From Methanofastidiosum sp964630765 (GTDB taxonomy: Archaea; Methanobacteriota_B; Thermococci; Methanofastidiosales; Methanofastidiosaceae): 39,955 nucleotides of DNA. The stretch lies in assembly GCA_964630765.1 (NCBI GenBank), contig CAZVXE010000008.1:1-39955 (forward strand). Reading direction: 5' to 3'. The notes beneath the pieces were generated by a model that was not told where the DNA came from, did not search any database, and saw only the letters and a list, made by a program, of their open reading frames with translations. Position numbers and translations under genes: made by a program. Below, in pieces: positions 8,201 through 15,407 of the stretch (positions are counted from its first letter, which is position 1; every line of letters starts with the position of its first letter).

Positions 8201-10163
8201 AAAGTAATTGAGTTTTAAAATCAAATTCTCCCATCTCAAGAGCTTTAACTTTATAGATTAGAGTGAATGTTTCATTTTTTGCCATTTTATCGATGTTCAT
8301 TGTTGCGCTACCATCGATTAGTTCAAACCCATCAGGGATATAATCAATTAATTTTATTTTTGTAGCTGTTATATCTCCGATATTTTTTATTCTGATTTCA
8401 ATATCCGTTGTTTCTCCGACAAAAAGTTTTTCTTTAACTATATTTCTTGTAATTTGAAATTCTGGTTGCTTTGGAACTATTGTAATTAAAGTTTTATCAC
8501 TTTTTGAATAATCCTGGATTACTTCCTGTTCTTTTTCATTGAAATAACCCATTTGATATGACAAATCAATTTGGATAGGTGATACTTTTAGATAATCAGT
8601 TTGAGGTGCTTTAAATTTGAATACGATTAGTCTTTTTTCATCAGGCTCCATGGATTTTATTTCAAGACATGCTTCATTATCCGAGCCACAATAACAGTTA
8701 TTGCCGGTTAAAAAAGTGAAATCTTTAGCTGTTATATGTATTTTAATATTTTTTGCCGGTATATCTCCAGTATTCTCAATTTCAGTTACATACCAAAAGG
8801 TAGTGTCTGACTGAGGCTTCTCTATTTCATTTTCAGTTTCAAATTCAAAATCTTCTGGCCTCATTATTGGATGTATTATTGGCGTCCAAATTACTGTGCT
8901 TCCGCCCATCTCATAAATTGTTAATTGCCTAATATTTTTACAAGTGCCATCTTTTCCTATAGTAATGATATCTCCCTGACGTAAATCACCAGGTTGGACA
9001 AATGAACCGTTAACTTCTTTAAAATTATATACATATTGAATATTTCCATTTATTGCAGAGACATTAAAATTATAAGTATTGTCATCAAATTCAACAGACC
9101 CTGAACTTGCGTTGATATCGATATCACCTAGAAGGACTGTTCTTATTCCTTCTTTACTTCCCCTCAAGAAAGTTCTATTTGTATCGTCTATCTCACCAAT
9201 ATAAAGAGTTGTCAAATTTACGGATAGCTCAGGCTCTTTTCTTTTAGTTACAGTTATGTTAAGTTTGTATCTACCAAAATAATTAGCATTTTCATGATCA
9301 TTAATCTCATTTACCCTTATTTTTAGGATTTCATCTATGTACAATGTATCCCCGGGAACTACAACCTGTTGAATTACCATTGTACCTTTTCTATATACCT
9401 CTAAAATACCTCTTTCCGGTGGCATTACTGGGTGCCTTCTCTGGAGATCTTTAAGCAGTATAGTGTAATCTCCCACAACGGTCAAATCGCCAATTTCTAT
9501 CCATCCCATAAATACTGCATCTGGATCATAATAAGGTCCCGGTAAAAGAACAAAATCTTGAATTACTACCCCTAAAGGATGAGGCACAGTTACACTTATT
9601 TTTTTAGGTAGCCATCCTACCCCTGAAGCTTCAACTTCGTATACTCCCCCAACATTAGAAAGAGTATAATTACCCTCTGCAGATGTTAAAGAACTTGATA
9701 ATATATTCTCTGTTCCAGGATAATAAGCATTTACAGTTGCACCTTCAATAGGAGTTATTCCATCTGGTTGAAAAACGTGCCCTATAATGCTACCATTTGT
9801 ATCGTTAAGTGTTAAATTATAGTCTGGGGAACAAGAAGTAAGACATGTATCAGCCAATGTCGAATTTGATGTATAACCAGGTGCATATGCCCTTATGATA
9901 TATTTACCATGTTCTAAAGGGTATATGTAATATGTACCATTGACATCAGTTGTTGCCATCCCTTTTATAGTTGGGCATGCGTTGGTATCGTTTGCTCTAT
10001 AGGCATCGACTATAGCGCCACTAATTCCTTGTTGTGTTGCGTTGTTATCCTTAACTCTTCCGGATATTACACCTTGCGCCAAAATTGGAGTTGCAACAAT
10101 GCCGGTAATAAATATCGATAATAAAAATATATTTAGCAAATATAAATAATTGGATTTTTGCAT
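5211..10163 (-). CDS. Giant surface protein: carboxypeptidase-like and Ig-like repeats, one TM, long cytoplasmic tail
   Basis: 1650 residues. Residues 1-30 are a signal peptide ending near ILAQG. Two carboxypeptidase-regulatory-like beta domains follow (about 31-115 and 123-205), then an S-layer-like region (about 210-430). Next come six DUF11/CARDB-like Ig-fold repeats of about 100 residues (about 440-1145), each with an N-T/I-GD-type turn such as ENTGD or TNTGDG. One membrane helix (about 1158-1182) precedes a cytoplasmic tail of about 468 residues that is highly charged, with predicted coiled coil. The tail repeats F-x-LF-[PS]-K-[QK]-KE about three times (near 1214, 1259, 1330), and near the C-terminus DPKE-[LV]-IKGKK twice. 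Start ATG 10161-10163 has SD GGTGG and a strong TATA/BRE. It probably links the cell envelope to a cytoplasmic partner; the function is unknown. Confidence 0.85.
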   Translation of the reverse strand: MQKSNYLYLLNIFLLSIFITGIVATPILAQGVISGRVKDNNATQQGISGAIVDAYRANDTNACPTIKGMATTDVNGTYYIYPLEHGKYIIRAYAPGYTSNSTLADTCLTSCSPDYNLTLNDTNGSIIGHVFQPDGITPIEGATVNAYYPGTENILSSSLTSAEGNYTLSNVGGVYEVEASGVGWLPKKISVTVPHPLGVVIQDFVLLPGPYYDPDAVFMGWIEIGDLTVVGDYTILLKDLQRRHPVMPPERGILEVYRKGTMVIQQVVVPGDTLYIDEILKIRVNEINDHENANYFGRYKLNITVTKRKEPELSVNLTTLYIGEIDDTNRTFLRGSKEGIRTVLLGDIDINASSGSVEFDDNTYNFNVSAINGNIQYVYNFKEVNGSFVQPGDLRQGDIITIGKDGTCKNIRQLTIYEMGGSTVIWTPIIHPIMRPEDFEFETENEIEKPQSDTTFWYVTEIENTGDIPAKNIKIHITAKDFTFLTGNNCYCGSDNEACLEIKSMEPDEKRLIVFKFKAPQTDYLKVSPIQIDLSYQMGYFNEKEQEVIQDYSKSDKTLITIVPKQPEFQITRNIVKEKLFVGETTDIEIRIKNIGDITATKIKLIDYIPDGFELIDGSATMNIDKMAKNETFTLIYKVKALEMGEFDFKTQLLFEDEAGKNYKTTSKLEPVTVSKEFPRLEILKKLDRVTISRGDSVIVVLVIRNTGNKIARDVQVLDFVPEGFRLIDDPKTKRIEYTISELKPEQEKMFKYIITASYPGEYKIGDTKLLYYDLEGHSFEHIASGTSVRVNGEPKITISNIQYFNEEYSFADYKYVDVVLTLTNTGDGLAKKISFINAISGDIELVDGELGGFVDTLKQGDSKTSKFTVRVLQENKDKIFTINTSSEFEDIAGKKSKSEVSTNITVGGRTPTINLLRQESEYESDIIRIGHIIPVVTIITNTGDGDAKNVRIEDRIPSNLQVTTGINYWGGQLKPEERVTLRYTLVPSQGGEYQIGQTLSTYEDEWGVKGTKSLSPTLVTVWGPSISRTISTNEIEEGETVRITYNIKNWGKDDIYEVKLVEVLPPGFEIVSGDKEILIGEIKGGSEVSKEIQVKATKSGAFILEDSKFSWKNIFEESKSFDMERTTISVKAKPEPQTSLPSVPQSVTQTIEDIKSSPYAPFIIIAIIVLLLSIVGYSVYKSMRSKGPSSTKLSMPKDGTPPTGPETIKKEKIKSKKGFRLFPKQKEKVIKSDQKAPVAFEAQVKPIVKEPKKEKKSFGLFSKKEKIPSKERVQVPVSPNLEVENKFKEFVKREGGENILTKDQIDQELLGKRVAPPAIKQKQKSKFTLFSKKKEGIPQEKKSFSLDHLYQSQEGKEIKNEQLRKELESINILEEDLPLLKDKFKNNNGKVEAKFSPSPVNPIMKEDAEIRPSEVEFKPPEEIRKELEELKLTLQDKDKIDSLDSFEIESLRSEISKTLEEIEKRQENISREEEQINVQQEPSHIDLMNRKELDEFQIKILNELDDLEIKKHVDFEEEQLKEIKGRVVPKNVDLDLPPAVERAYKEFRQKKNNGEPENPFKDEGNGSSKKGSSWTNNFKHNNTSPEIPSSIKELLEKRSSSSNETYTSTPDPKELIKGKKETNTRFFSSNPAAVPDPKEVIKGKKKNQI

Positions 10164-10207
10164 TGTTCCACCTAGTTATGAATATCCACTACCAATTATG
10201 ATTTGAT

Positions 10208-10225
10208 AAATATATAAAGCTTTTG
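10208..10225 (-). promoter_or_regulatory. Strong BRE/TATA promoter of the giant surface protein
   Basis: On the minus strand this reads CAAAAGCTTTATATATTT, a BRE-like AAAAGC followed by a consensus TATA box. The transcript start is expected near 10185, leaving about 22 bases of leader with SD GGTGG. Bases 10211-10225 are identical to the ftsZ promoter core at 23563-23577. Confidence 0.7.
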
Positions 10226-10313
10226 GTATTATTGCTTAACAATAAGTATTTTTAATATTTAGAATTAGTTATTAATTCTTGTAACTATAAAATAGAAAAG
10301 TATAATTTTAAGG

Positions 10314-10329
10314 ATAATCTTAAGATTAT
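10314..10329. repeat. 16-bp perfect palindrome at the end of the small membrane gene
   Basis: ATAATCTTAAGATTAT is a perfect palindrome that includes the stop codon of the gene at 10326-10529. A second inverted repeat (AGAATTA, 5-base loop, TAATTCT) lies at 10261-10279. They sit between two minus-strand genes and could terminate the minD transcript or bind a regulator. Confidence 0.4.
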
Positions 10330-10529
10330 TTTGAAAGTTTTTTAATTCTAGCAAGACGGGCCCTTAATATTTCAAGTTCCTCCCGGGATAACCTGCCACC
10401 ACGTAATCTTTGTAGCTCTTCTCCTTGCATATAAACCCTAACGCCCAAGATCACATTAATAATTATACTGACTATGGCGATAATAAAAATTATAATCCAG
10501 CTATTAACCATTATATCTAATAATGCCAT
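10326..10529 (-). CDS. Small membrane protein with basic coiled-coil tail, coupled to minD
   Basis: 67 residues from ATG MALLDIM. One hydrophobic helix (about residues 9-31, WIIIFIIAIVSIIINVILGV) is followed by a strongly basic, heptad-like helix (ELQRLRGGRLSREELEILRARL). I choose ATG 10529 over the upstream in-frame TTG at 10544 because an SD-like GGAGATGAT ends 3 bases before it. That SD overlaps the minD stop, so translation is coupled. The topology suggests a single-pass anchor whose cytosolic helix could contact MinD or the tail of the neighbouring giant protein. No family is recognised; the role is inferred from position only. Confidence 0.7.
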   Translation of the reverse strand: MALLDIMVNSWIIIFIIAIVSIIINVILGVRVYMQGEELQRLRGGRLSREELEILRARLARIKKLSK

Positions 10530-10533
10530 ACTA

Positions 10534-11304
10534 TCATCTCCCAAATAGGCCTCCCATTAATTTATTCATTGATTTGTTGGAAGGTTGAAATTCCGTCTTC
10601 TTTCCTGCAATCTTTTTTGCAATGTCTTTAATAGCTAGTGAAGCCGGAGATTTTGGGTCCAATAATACAAAAGGTTTACCTAGCGTTGTTGATTTCTTTA
10701 CTATTTGATCTTCTGGGACATTACCAATTATCCTAAGTTCCAGTATTGCTTCTATTTCAGGCCCAGAAACTTCTGTTGGATCTCCTCTAACTCTATTTAC
10801 GATAACCCCAAGTATTCTTGTGCCTAATTTTTCTGCTATGAGTTTTATCTTCAATGCATCAGATAAGGATGTTATTTCAGGGTTTACTATCAAAAGCATA
10901 TTATCTGAAGCGGCAATAGAGGTTACGGCGTCTACTTCAAGACCAGGTGGCCCATCAATTATTAACAAATCAACTTTGTCAACAAAGAATTTAAATATTT
11001 CATTAATTTTATCAGGATCAGATTTTTTTAATCTTCTTAACGAAAGGCCTGCTGGGACAATTTTTACTCCACCTGGACCCTCATATATTATATCTTCGGG
11101 CCTTGCCTTATCTTCCAATACATCTTGTATTGTCTTTGGTAATCCCTCCATCCCAAATATGAGTTCAAGATTTGCCATAGTTATATCTGCGTCGAAAATT
11201 AGAACATTGAGTCCAACTTCAGAAAGAGCTATGCCTAAATTAGCAGCAATAGTAGTTTTGCCCACTCCACCCTTTCCTGATGATATGACTAGAGACTCTC
11301 CCAA
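10534..11304 (-). CDS. minD: MinD/ParA-family positioning ATPase
   Basis: A 256-residue P-loop ATPase of the SIMIBI class. The deviant Walker A KGGVGKTT lies at about residues 11-18. Switch regions are FDADITMANLE (about 38-48) and IIDGPPGLE (about 114-122). MinD proteins dimerise on ATP and position partners at membranes or poles. Archaeal MinD homologues are known to place chemotaxis arrays, archaella or division components. The TTG start (11304) has a strong SD, GGAGGAG, 7 bases upstream, and there is no better ATG. A TATA-like TTTATATAT lies at about 11343-11351. It is followed, with overlap, by a small membrane protein and then by the giant surface protein, which suggests those as its clients. 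A C-terminal amphipathic helix (MNKLMGGLFG) may bind membrane. Confidence 0.88.
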   Translation of the reverse strand: MGESLVISSGKGGVGKTTIAANLGIALSEVGLNVLIFDADITMANLELIFGMEGLPKTIQDVLEDKARPEDIIYEGPGGVKIVPAGLSLRRLKKSDPDKINEIFKFFVDKVDLLIIDGPPGLEVDAVTSIAASDNMLLIVNPEITSLSDALKIKLIAEKLGTRILGVIVNRVRGDPTEVSGPEIEAILELRIIGNVPEDQIVKKSTTLGKPFVLLDPKSPASLAIKDIAKKIAGKKTEFQPSNKSMNKLMGGLFGR

Positions 11305-11427
11305 TAAAACTCCTCCGTTGTTTATATAATTAAAAGTAAATTAATATATAAAATTATCCCTGAATGTTACGAAATCAGCGAAATTGATAAGGAAAAACTT
11401 AAAACTGCCTCTATTATTGAAAAATAA

Positions 11428-11925
11428 ATGATAAAAAATAACATAATTGAGAAATATGGAGAGGGCAATTATGACAAGTTATTATTTGTTATTAAGGGAA
11501 CGATAGTATCTATATTTCTTTATGTTATAAGTGATTATACTCCAATTAGGATATTCACAGCTGAAGCTGTTAAGGAAGGGATAGCACTTTTAGATATACA
11601 AAAGCCACTTATTGTATCTGAAAAATTTGTAGCCGTAGGGAATTATGAGATCTCTAAAAGGTGTATTGGATTAGCTTCAGGTGCTATATTCACATCTTTA
11701 TTTGTATTGTCCTCACTAACATTAACTAAAAAAATACTATATCTGTCTTTATTTCTTATAAGCCTATTATTTTTGAATATATTAAGACTAGTCGTAACAA
11801 TATACCTTTTTGAAAAAGGTTATAGTTGGCTTATTGCCCATGATATATTGGCATATGCCCTAGGAATCGGTTTTTCATTTCTTATTTTAATAAAAATAAA
11901 TCCATACATTCCATTATTCAAATAA
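11428..11925 (+). CDS. Exosortase/archaeosortase-family protein
   Basis: A 165-residue polytopic membrane protein. The transpeptidase-like triad of the exosortase/archaeosortase family can be placed: Cys in ISKRCIGLASGA (about residue 75), Arg in NILRLVVTIYL (about 116) and His in WLIAHDILAYALG (about 135). Archaeosortases cleave C-terminal sorting tripartite signals on surface proteins and may attach lipid. The start ATG is probably leaderless, with a TATA-like CTTAAAACT about 28 bases upstream. I see no PGF-CTERM-like substrate in this window; the neighbouring giant protein has an internal membrane helix and a long tail instead. The end overlaps the convergent glycosyltransferase gene by 8 bases. 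The family is fairly clear; the substrate is unknown. Confidence 0.78.
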   Translation: MIKNNIIEKYGEGNYDKLLFVIKGTIVSIFLYVISDYTPIRIFTAEAVKEGIALLDIQKPLIVSEKFVAVGNYEISKRCIGLASGAIFTSLFVLSSLTLTKKILYLSLFLISLLFLNILRLVVTIYLFEKGYSWLIAHDILAYALGIGFSFLILIKINPYIPLFK

Positions 11926-12943
11926 ATTTTTTATAAACACCCAAAGTATCTTTGGCACATTTTTTCCATGAGAATAGCTTAGATTTTTCTAGTACCTTGT
12001 TGGAAAGTTCAAGTCTAATTTCAGGGTTTATTATTATCTTCTCTACTAATCCCGCTAATTGATTTTTATCTTGGACTACCAAATTCAAATCACCTAATAG
12101 GTATTCAGAGCCAGGACTTACTAGTGAAACTACAGGAACGCCACATGCCATAGCCTCGAGAATAGAAAGTCCAAATCCCTCAGTTTTTGAAGTTGAAACA
12201 ACTACCTTAAATTTCTTCAAGTATTTTTCTGTATTTATTATTTCTCCTAAATAATTAATATTAAGTCCATTGGAAATTTCTTCTAGTTCTTTTCTTAGAT
12301 ACCCATCACCAATAATATATGTAGGTTCCACAATTCCTTTTTTTCGAAGTTCTCTTATTAGCTCAACAAAATCTCTAGGATTTTTCTCATTGACTAACGC
12401 CCCGATGAATCCTATACCTTGTTTTTCAGAAACATTTGGGAAGAATCTCAAATTGTCAACTCCGTTGGGAATAGGAATTACGTCTCCCTTCAAAAAATGT
12501 GTAATTTTTTCTGCTAAGTCAGGAGATACGGCAATAATAACAGGATACTTGGATAATACTAATCTGACCACTTGACCCATAATCCTTCGATTTAAGTAAA
12601 CATTGATATCACTACCATGAACTGTTAAAATTCTTTTTCTCCTTGTAATAACAGACAGAAAATAACCTAGTAGTCCAGGAGTTGTAGCAAAATGCGCATG
12701 TATTAGATCGATTTTATTTTTTCTAATGATGTTGATGCCTTTGAAAAAACCAAATATAATAAAAAAAATTCCCCTAAACTTCTTGGGTAATCTTGTAGAA
12801 TATACTTTATCTTCTAAGCAATTTGAATAAGTTAAAACAAAAACATCTTGGTCTAGTTTATTCAATTCTTTTTTTAGTTGAGATATATGAGTAGAAATAC
12901 CTCCAATTTTTGGGGGATATTCACCAATCATCAGAATATTCAT
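11918..12943 (-). CDS. Glycosyltransferase, GT4 family
   Basis: A 341-residue GT-B enzyme that would transfer a sugar from a nucleotide-sugar donor to a glycan or lipid at the cytoplasmic face of the membrane. The N-terminal domain begins MNILMIGEYPPKIGGIS, with the GGIS acceptor-side loop typical of GT4. The donor-side domain carries the EX7E-type motif SKTEGFGLSILEAMACGVPVV (about residues 252-272; quoted motif in the family is E-G-F-G...E-A). Length is normal. It stands alone, between an archaeosortase-like gene (overlapping ends) and RNase P RNA (divergent). A role in surface glycan or lipid glycosylation is inferred; donor and acceptor cannot be read. Confidence 0.85.
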   Translation of the reverse strand: MNILMIGEYPPKIGGISTHISQLKKELNKLDQDVFVLTYSNCLEDKVYSTRLPKKFRGIFFIIFGFFKGINIIRKNKIDLIHAHFATTPGLLGYFLSVITRRKRILTVHGSDINVYLNRRIMGQVVRLVLSKYPVIIAVSPDLAEKITHFLKGDVIPIPNGVDNLRFFPNVSEKQGIGFIGALVNEKNPRDFVELIRELRKKGIVEPTYIIGDGYLRKELEEISNGLNINYLGEIINTEKYLKKFKVVVSTSKTEGFGLSILEAMACGVPVVSLVSPGSEYLLGDLNLVVQDKNQLAGLVEKIIINPEIRLELSNKVLEKSKLFSWKKCAKDTLGVYKKFI

Positions 12944-12950
12944 GAATAAA

Positions 12951-12958
12951 TTTATATC
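12951..12958 (+). promoter_or_regulatory. TATA box of the RNase P RNA gene
   Basis: TTTATATC is centred about 26 bases before the first base of the P1 helix at 12981. That is the expected archaeal spacing, which fixes the 5' end of the RNA near 12979-12981. Confidence 0.65.
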
Positions 12959-12980
12959 TTCAACGTTATTAAGTTATTGT

Positions 12981-13285
12981 GTGGGCGGAATATTGGCTTC
13001 CCTTCGGGGAGGAAGCTCCATCCACCTGATCAGGATGTGGCATCGAAAGATGCTTGGAGAAATCCAAGGTAAAGGAACAGAAAAAAACGGCCTTTGTCTG
13101 ATGAAAATGATGTAGACAGAATTTGGCAACAAATTCCAAAACTACTGAGAAGACATAGGAAACGGTGGAATACCTTCCCACATGGTGCAAGACCAAACTA
13201 AAACCGATGAAACCTGGTCTGAGGTTTGTGGTAGGTCGCTTAGTTCAATGCCAATATTACAAAAGATGGGCTATAATCCGCCCAC
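12981..13285 (+). ncRNA. rnpB: RNase P RNA, archaeal type A-like
   Basis: This is the catalytic RNA that matures tRNA 5' ends. The two ends pair perfectly to form P1 (GTGGGCGGA at 12981-12989 with TCCGCCCAC at 13277-13285). A P3-like hairpin capped by TTCG follows. The conserved 5' core GAGGAAGCTCCATC pairs with GATGGGCT near the 3' end to form P4, leaving the universal bulged U in AGC-U-CCATC. The strings GGTGCAAGACCAAA and GTGGTAGGTCGCTTAG match the conserved GGAGCAAGGCCAAA and GGGTAGGCTGCTTGAG of bacterial RNase P RNA as I remember them. The second includes the GGU that binds the tRNA CCA end, which points to type A rather than the reduced type M. It ends one base before the stop of the convergent GGGP synthase gene. 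Confidence 0.93.
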
Positions 13286-13286
13286 T

Positions 13287-14021
13287 TTAACTTTTTATGG
13301 CTTTTATAATGTCAAAAAGTTTTTCTTTTTCTTTTTCAATAATAGTACCTGTTACAAATATGTCCGCTCCCGCCATAGCAAGTTTCTTTGCCGATTCTGG
13401 AGATCTTATCCCGCCCCCTACAATTAAAGGTATATCAATGACTTTTTTTACAAGACCCACCATTTCAGGAGTAACTGTTTCAGGAGCACCTGATCCTGCT
13501 TCAAGATAGACAAATCTCATCCCCAAGTATTGTGCAGCTAGTGAATAAGCAGCAGCTATTTGGGGTTTTTTTCTAGGGATAAGATCGGCTTCACCCATCC
13601 ATCCTACTGTTTCACCTGGTTCAACTACTAGATAGCCAGTGGGTATAGGTTCGATTCCAGTTTTTTTTACTAGGAAACTTCCGAGAGCTTGAGATTTTGT
13701 GATAAAATAAGGATTTCTTGAATTCATATAAGACATGAAAAGGATTGCGTCTGCCTTGGGCGATACTTGAGCAACACCTCCGGGGAAAATAATCACAGGG
13801 AGTTTTGTACTGGCTTTAATTGATTCTATCAAAATATCAAGATAATTGCCCAGAGTATGGGTTGAACCACCTATCAAAATAGCATCACTTCCAGCCTCCT
13901 CAGAAATTGTAGCCGCGCTTTTTGCTTCTTCTATAGAGAAGCTATCAGGGTCAACTAAAGAAAAATGAAGTTTTTCCTTTTGCAATCTATCTAAAAGATA
14001 TTTTTCGATTTTACCTGTCAT
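13287..14021 (-). CDS. Geranylgeranylglyceryl phosphate synthase
   Basis: A 244-residue TIM-barrel prenyltransferase that joins sn-glycerol-1-phosphate to geranylgeranyl diphosphate, the first ether bond of archaeal membrane lipids. Family motifs are HFSLVDPD near residue 20, VIIFPGG near 75, GYLVVEPGETVGW (about 127-139), YLEAGSGAPETVTPEMV (about 172-188) and the phosphate-binding LIVGGGIRSPESA (about 200-212). The length is as expected. The ATG has SD AGGTG about 6 bases upstream. It lies downstream of a PRC-barrel gene, and its 3' end meets RNase P RNA. Its substrate is made by EgsA, encoded at 32922-33962 in this window. Confidence 0.92.
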   Translation of the reverse strand: MTGKIEKYLLDRLQKEKLHFSLVDPDSFSIEEAKSAATISEEAGSDAILIGGSTHTLGNYLDILIESIKASTKLPVIIFPGGVAQVSPKADAILFMSYMNSRNPYFITKSQALGSFLVKKTGIEPIPTGYLVVEPGETVGWMGEADLIPRKKPQIAAAYSLAAQYLGMRFVYLEAGSGAPETVTPEMVGLVKKVIDIPLIVGGGIRSPESAKKLAMAGADIFVTGTIIEKEKEKLFDIIKAIKS

Positions 14022-14033
14022 TTGAACACCTTT

Positions 14034-14264
14034 TTACATTCCAAGTTTTACTGAATCTTCTTTCTTAGCCCGTACAATTACGATGTCGCCAATAGCGGAA
14101 ACATCTTTGAATCCGACTGCAATATTGTCTATGCCTTTTTCTTGCCCAACTGCTAGTCCAAAGACAACTCCTTCCTTTACTTCAAGAATAATATCATTAA
14201 TTATGCCTATGTACTCGCCTTTTGTATTATACAATTCGAGCCCATATAATTTAGAAATCCTCAT
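14034..14264 (-). CDS. PRC-barrel domain protein
   Basis: A 76-residue single-domain protein. It begins MRISKLYGLELYNTKGEYIG and has the alternating beta pattern and the turn D-I-I-L-E-V-K-E-G of PRC-barrel proteins. In archaea such small proteins are common; some are linked to rRNA processing or cell division (CdpB-type), but the function here is not shown. It is 12 bases upstream of the GGGP synthase gene on the same strand and probably cotranscribed. A TATA-like element (about 14294-14304, minus strand) lies some 30-40 bases before the ATG. The SD is weak (AAGGGAT). Confidence 0.78.
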   Translation of the reverse strand: MRISKLYGLELYNTKGEYIGIINDIILEVKEGVVFGLAVGQEKGIDNIAVGFKDVSAIGDIVIVRAKKEDSVKLGM

Positions 14265-14360
14265 GAATATCCCTTTTACAGTTTTTCTTATAGGAGTTTA
14301 TATATTTTTCTAGATATTTAATGCTATTTAGTTAGAACAATAGAAAGTGTAACTAAAAAA

Positions 14361-14395
14361 TTAATATAAAAAAAGAATAATAGATTAATAATCTA
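14361..14395 (-). terminator. Hairpin plus T-tract terminator after argF
   Basis: Immediately after the argF stop, a 15-base inverted repeat (7-bp stem, 14381-14395) is followed on the minus strand by TTCTTTTTTTAT and then TTTTTT. This is a good candidate intrinsic terminator separating argF from the PRC-barrel gene. Confidence 0.55.
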
Positions 14396-14396
14396 T

Positions 14397-15314
14397 TTAC
14401 ATTAAAAGTGCCATTACGGCTTTTTGTGCGTGATTTCTGTTCTCGGCTTGGTCAAGTACTACTGAATGTGGCCCGTCTACAACTTCGTCAGTTATTTCTT
14501 CTCCCCTGTGTGCAGGTAGACAGTGCATAACAATACAGTCGTCTTGCGCTTGTGAAACTAATTTTTCGTTTACCTGGTAAGGCTTGAATACTTTTACTCT
14601 GTCATCATGCTCTTTGTCTTTGCCCATACTTGCCCATACATCTGTGTAAATTACATCTGCACCTTTAACACCTTTAGGGTCGTTTGTTATTTCAAGTTTA
14701 AGTCCGTCTTCTAGTGCCATTTTCTCAATTTGTTTGTCAGGTTCGTAACCTTTTGGGCAGACTACGGTCATATCCATTCCTACTTTTGCGGATCCAAACA
14801 TTAGAGAATGGCAAACGTTGTTTCCATCGCCGACAAATGCCAATTTAAGTCCTTTAAATTCTTGTTTCTTTTCTAGAATTGTTTCTAAATCGGCTAAGCA
14901 TTGACATGGATGTAAAAGGTCGGATAGACCATTTATAACTGGAACAGTTGAATGTTTGCATAGTTCTATAATATTGTCATGAGAAAAAACCCTCGCCATA
15001 ATACCATCGCAGTAACGGGCGAGAACTGCTCCTGTATCTCCTACTGTTTCTCCCCTCCCCAGTTGAAGATCTGTTGAAGATAAATATAAAGCATGCCCAC
15101 CTAATTGTTTCATTCCAACTTCAAATGACACCCTTGTTCTCGTTGATGGTTTCTGGAATATCATTGCTAAAGTTTTACCGTACAATAATTCGTGTCGTTC
15201 ACCTGTTTTCTGTTTAATCTTTAAAGTTTCGGCAGTTTTCAAAATTTGCCATATTTCTTCTTTCGTAAGGTCATGTAAAGAAGCAAGATGCTTGCCTTTC
15301 ATATTAACTACCAT
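14397..15314 (-). CDS. argF: Ornithine carbamoyltransferase
   Basis: 305 residues. It converts ornithine and carbamoyl phosphate to citrulline in arginine biosynthesis, in the cytosol. Carbamoyl-phosphate motif STRTR is at residues 57-61; HPCQCLADL, which contributes to substrate binding, is near 135; and the ornithine-binding HCLPAHRGEE is near 270. Length is normal. The start at MVVNMKGK (15314) is supported by SD GGTGAT 5 bases upstream; MKGK four codons later is the alternative. A TATA-like element (about 15346-15358, minus strand) and repeated AACATT half-sites upstream suggest its own regulated promoter. Aspartate carbamoyltransferase is excluded by the HCLPAHRGEE motif. Confidence 0.93.
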   Translation of the reverse strand: MVVNMKGKHLASLHDLTKEEIWQILKTAETLKIKQKTGERHELLYGKTLAMIFQKPSTRTRVSFEVGMKQLGGHALYLSSTDLQLGRGETVGDTGAVLARYCDGIMARVFSHDNIIELCKHSTVPVINGLSDLLHPCQCLADLETILEKKQEFKGLKLAFVGDGNNVCHSLMFGSAKVGMDMTVVCPKGYEPDKQIEKMALEDGLKLEITNDPKGVKGADVIYTDVWASMGKDKEHDDRVKVFKPYQVNEKLVSQAQDDCIVMHCLPAHRGEEITDEVVDGPHSVVLDQAENRNHAQKAVMALLM

Positions 15315-15380
15315 TAAGTATCACCGAATGAAGAAATTAAAAATACCTTTTAAATATGATGACCTTAGTGTAACAAATTT

Positions 15381-15407
15381 AACATTCAATGTTTTAAACT
15401 AAACATT
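15381..15407. repeat. Three AACATT half-sites upstream of argF
   Basis: AACATT-C-AATGTT is a perfect 13-base inverted repeat at 15381-15393. A further AACATT follows at about 15402, so AATGTT/AACATT can also pair as a 7-bp hairpin. It lies between the Nip7-like gene and argF, about 67 bases upstream of the argF start. It could be an operator for argF or the terminator of the upstream gene. Confidence 0.3.

Noticed and set aside
5211..10163. Giant protein as an archaeosortase substrate
   Set aside because: Its single membrane helix is followed by about 468 residues rather than the short basic tail such substrates have.
12969..13427. ORFs on both strands over the RNase P RNA (12969-13196 minus and 13182-13427 plus)
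   Set aside because: They overlap a well-supported structural RNA and the GGGP synthase gene, have odd composition and match no family.
13648..13658. GGTTCGATTCC, a tRNA T-loop-like string
   Set aside because: It lies inside the GGGP synthase gene and no acceptor stem, anticodon arm or D-loop can be built around it.
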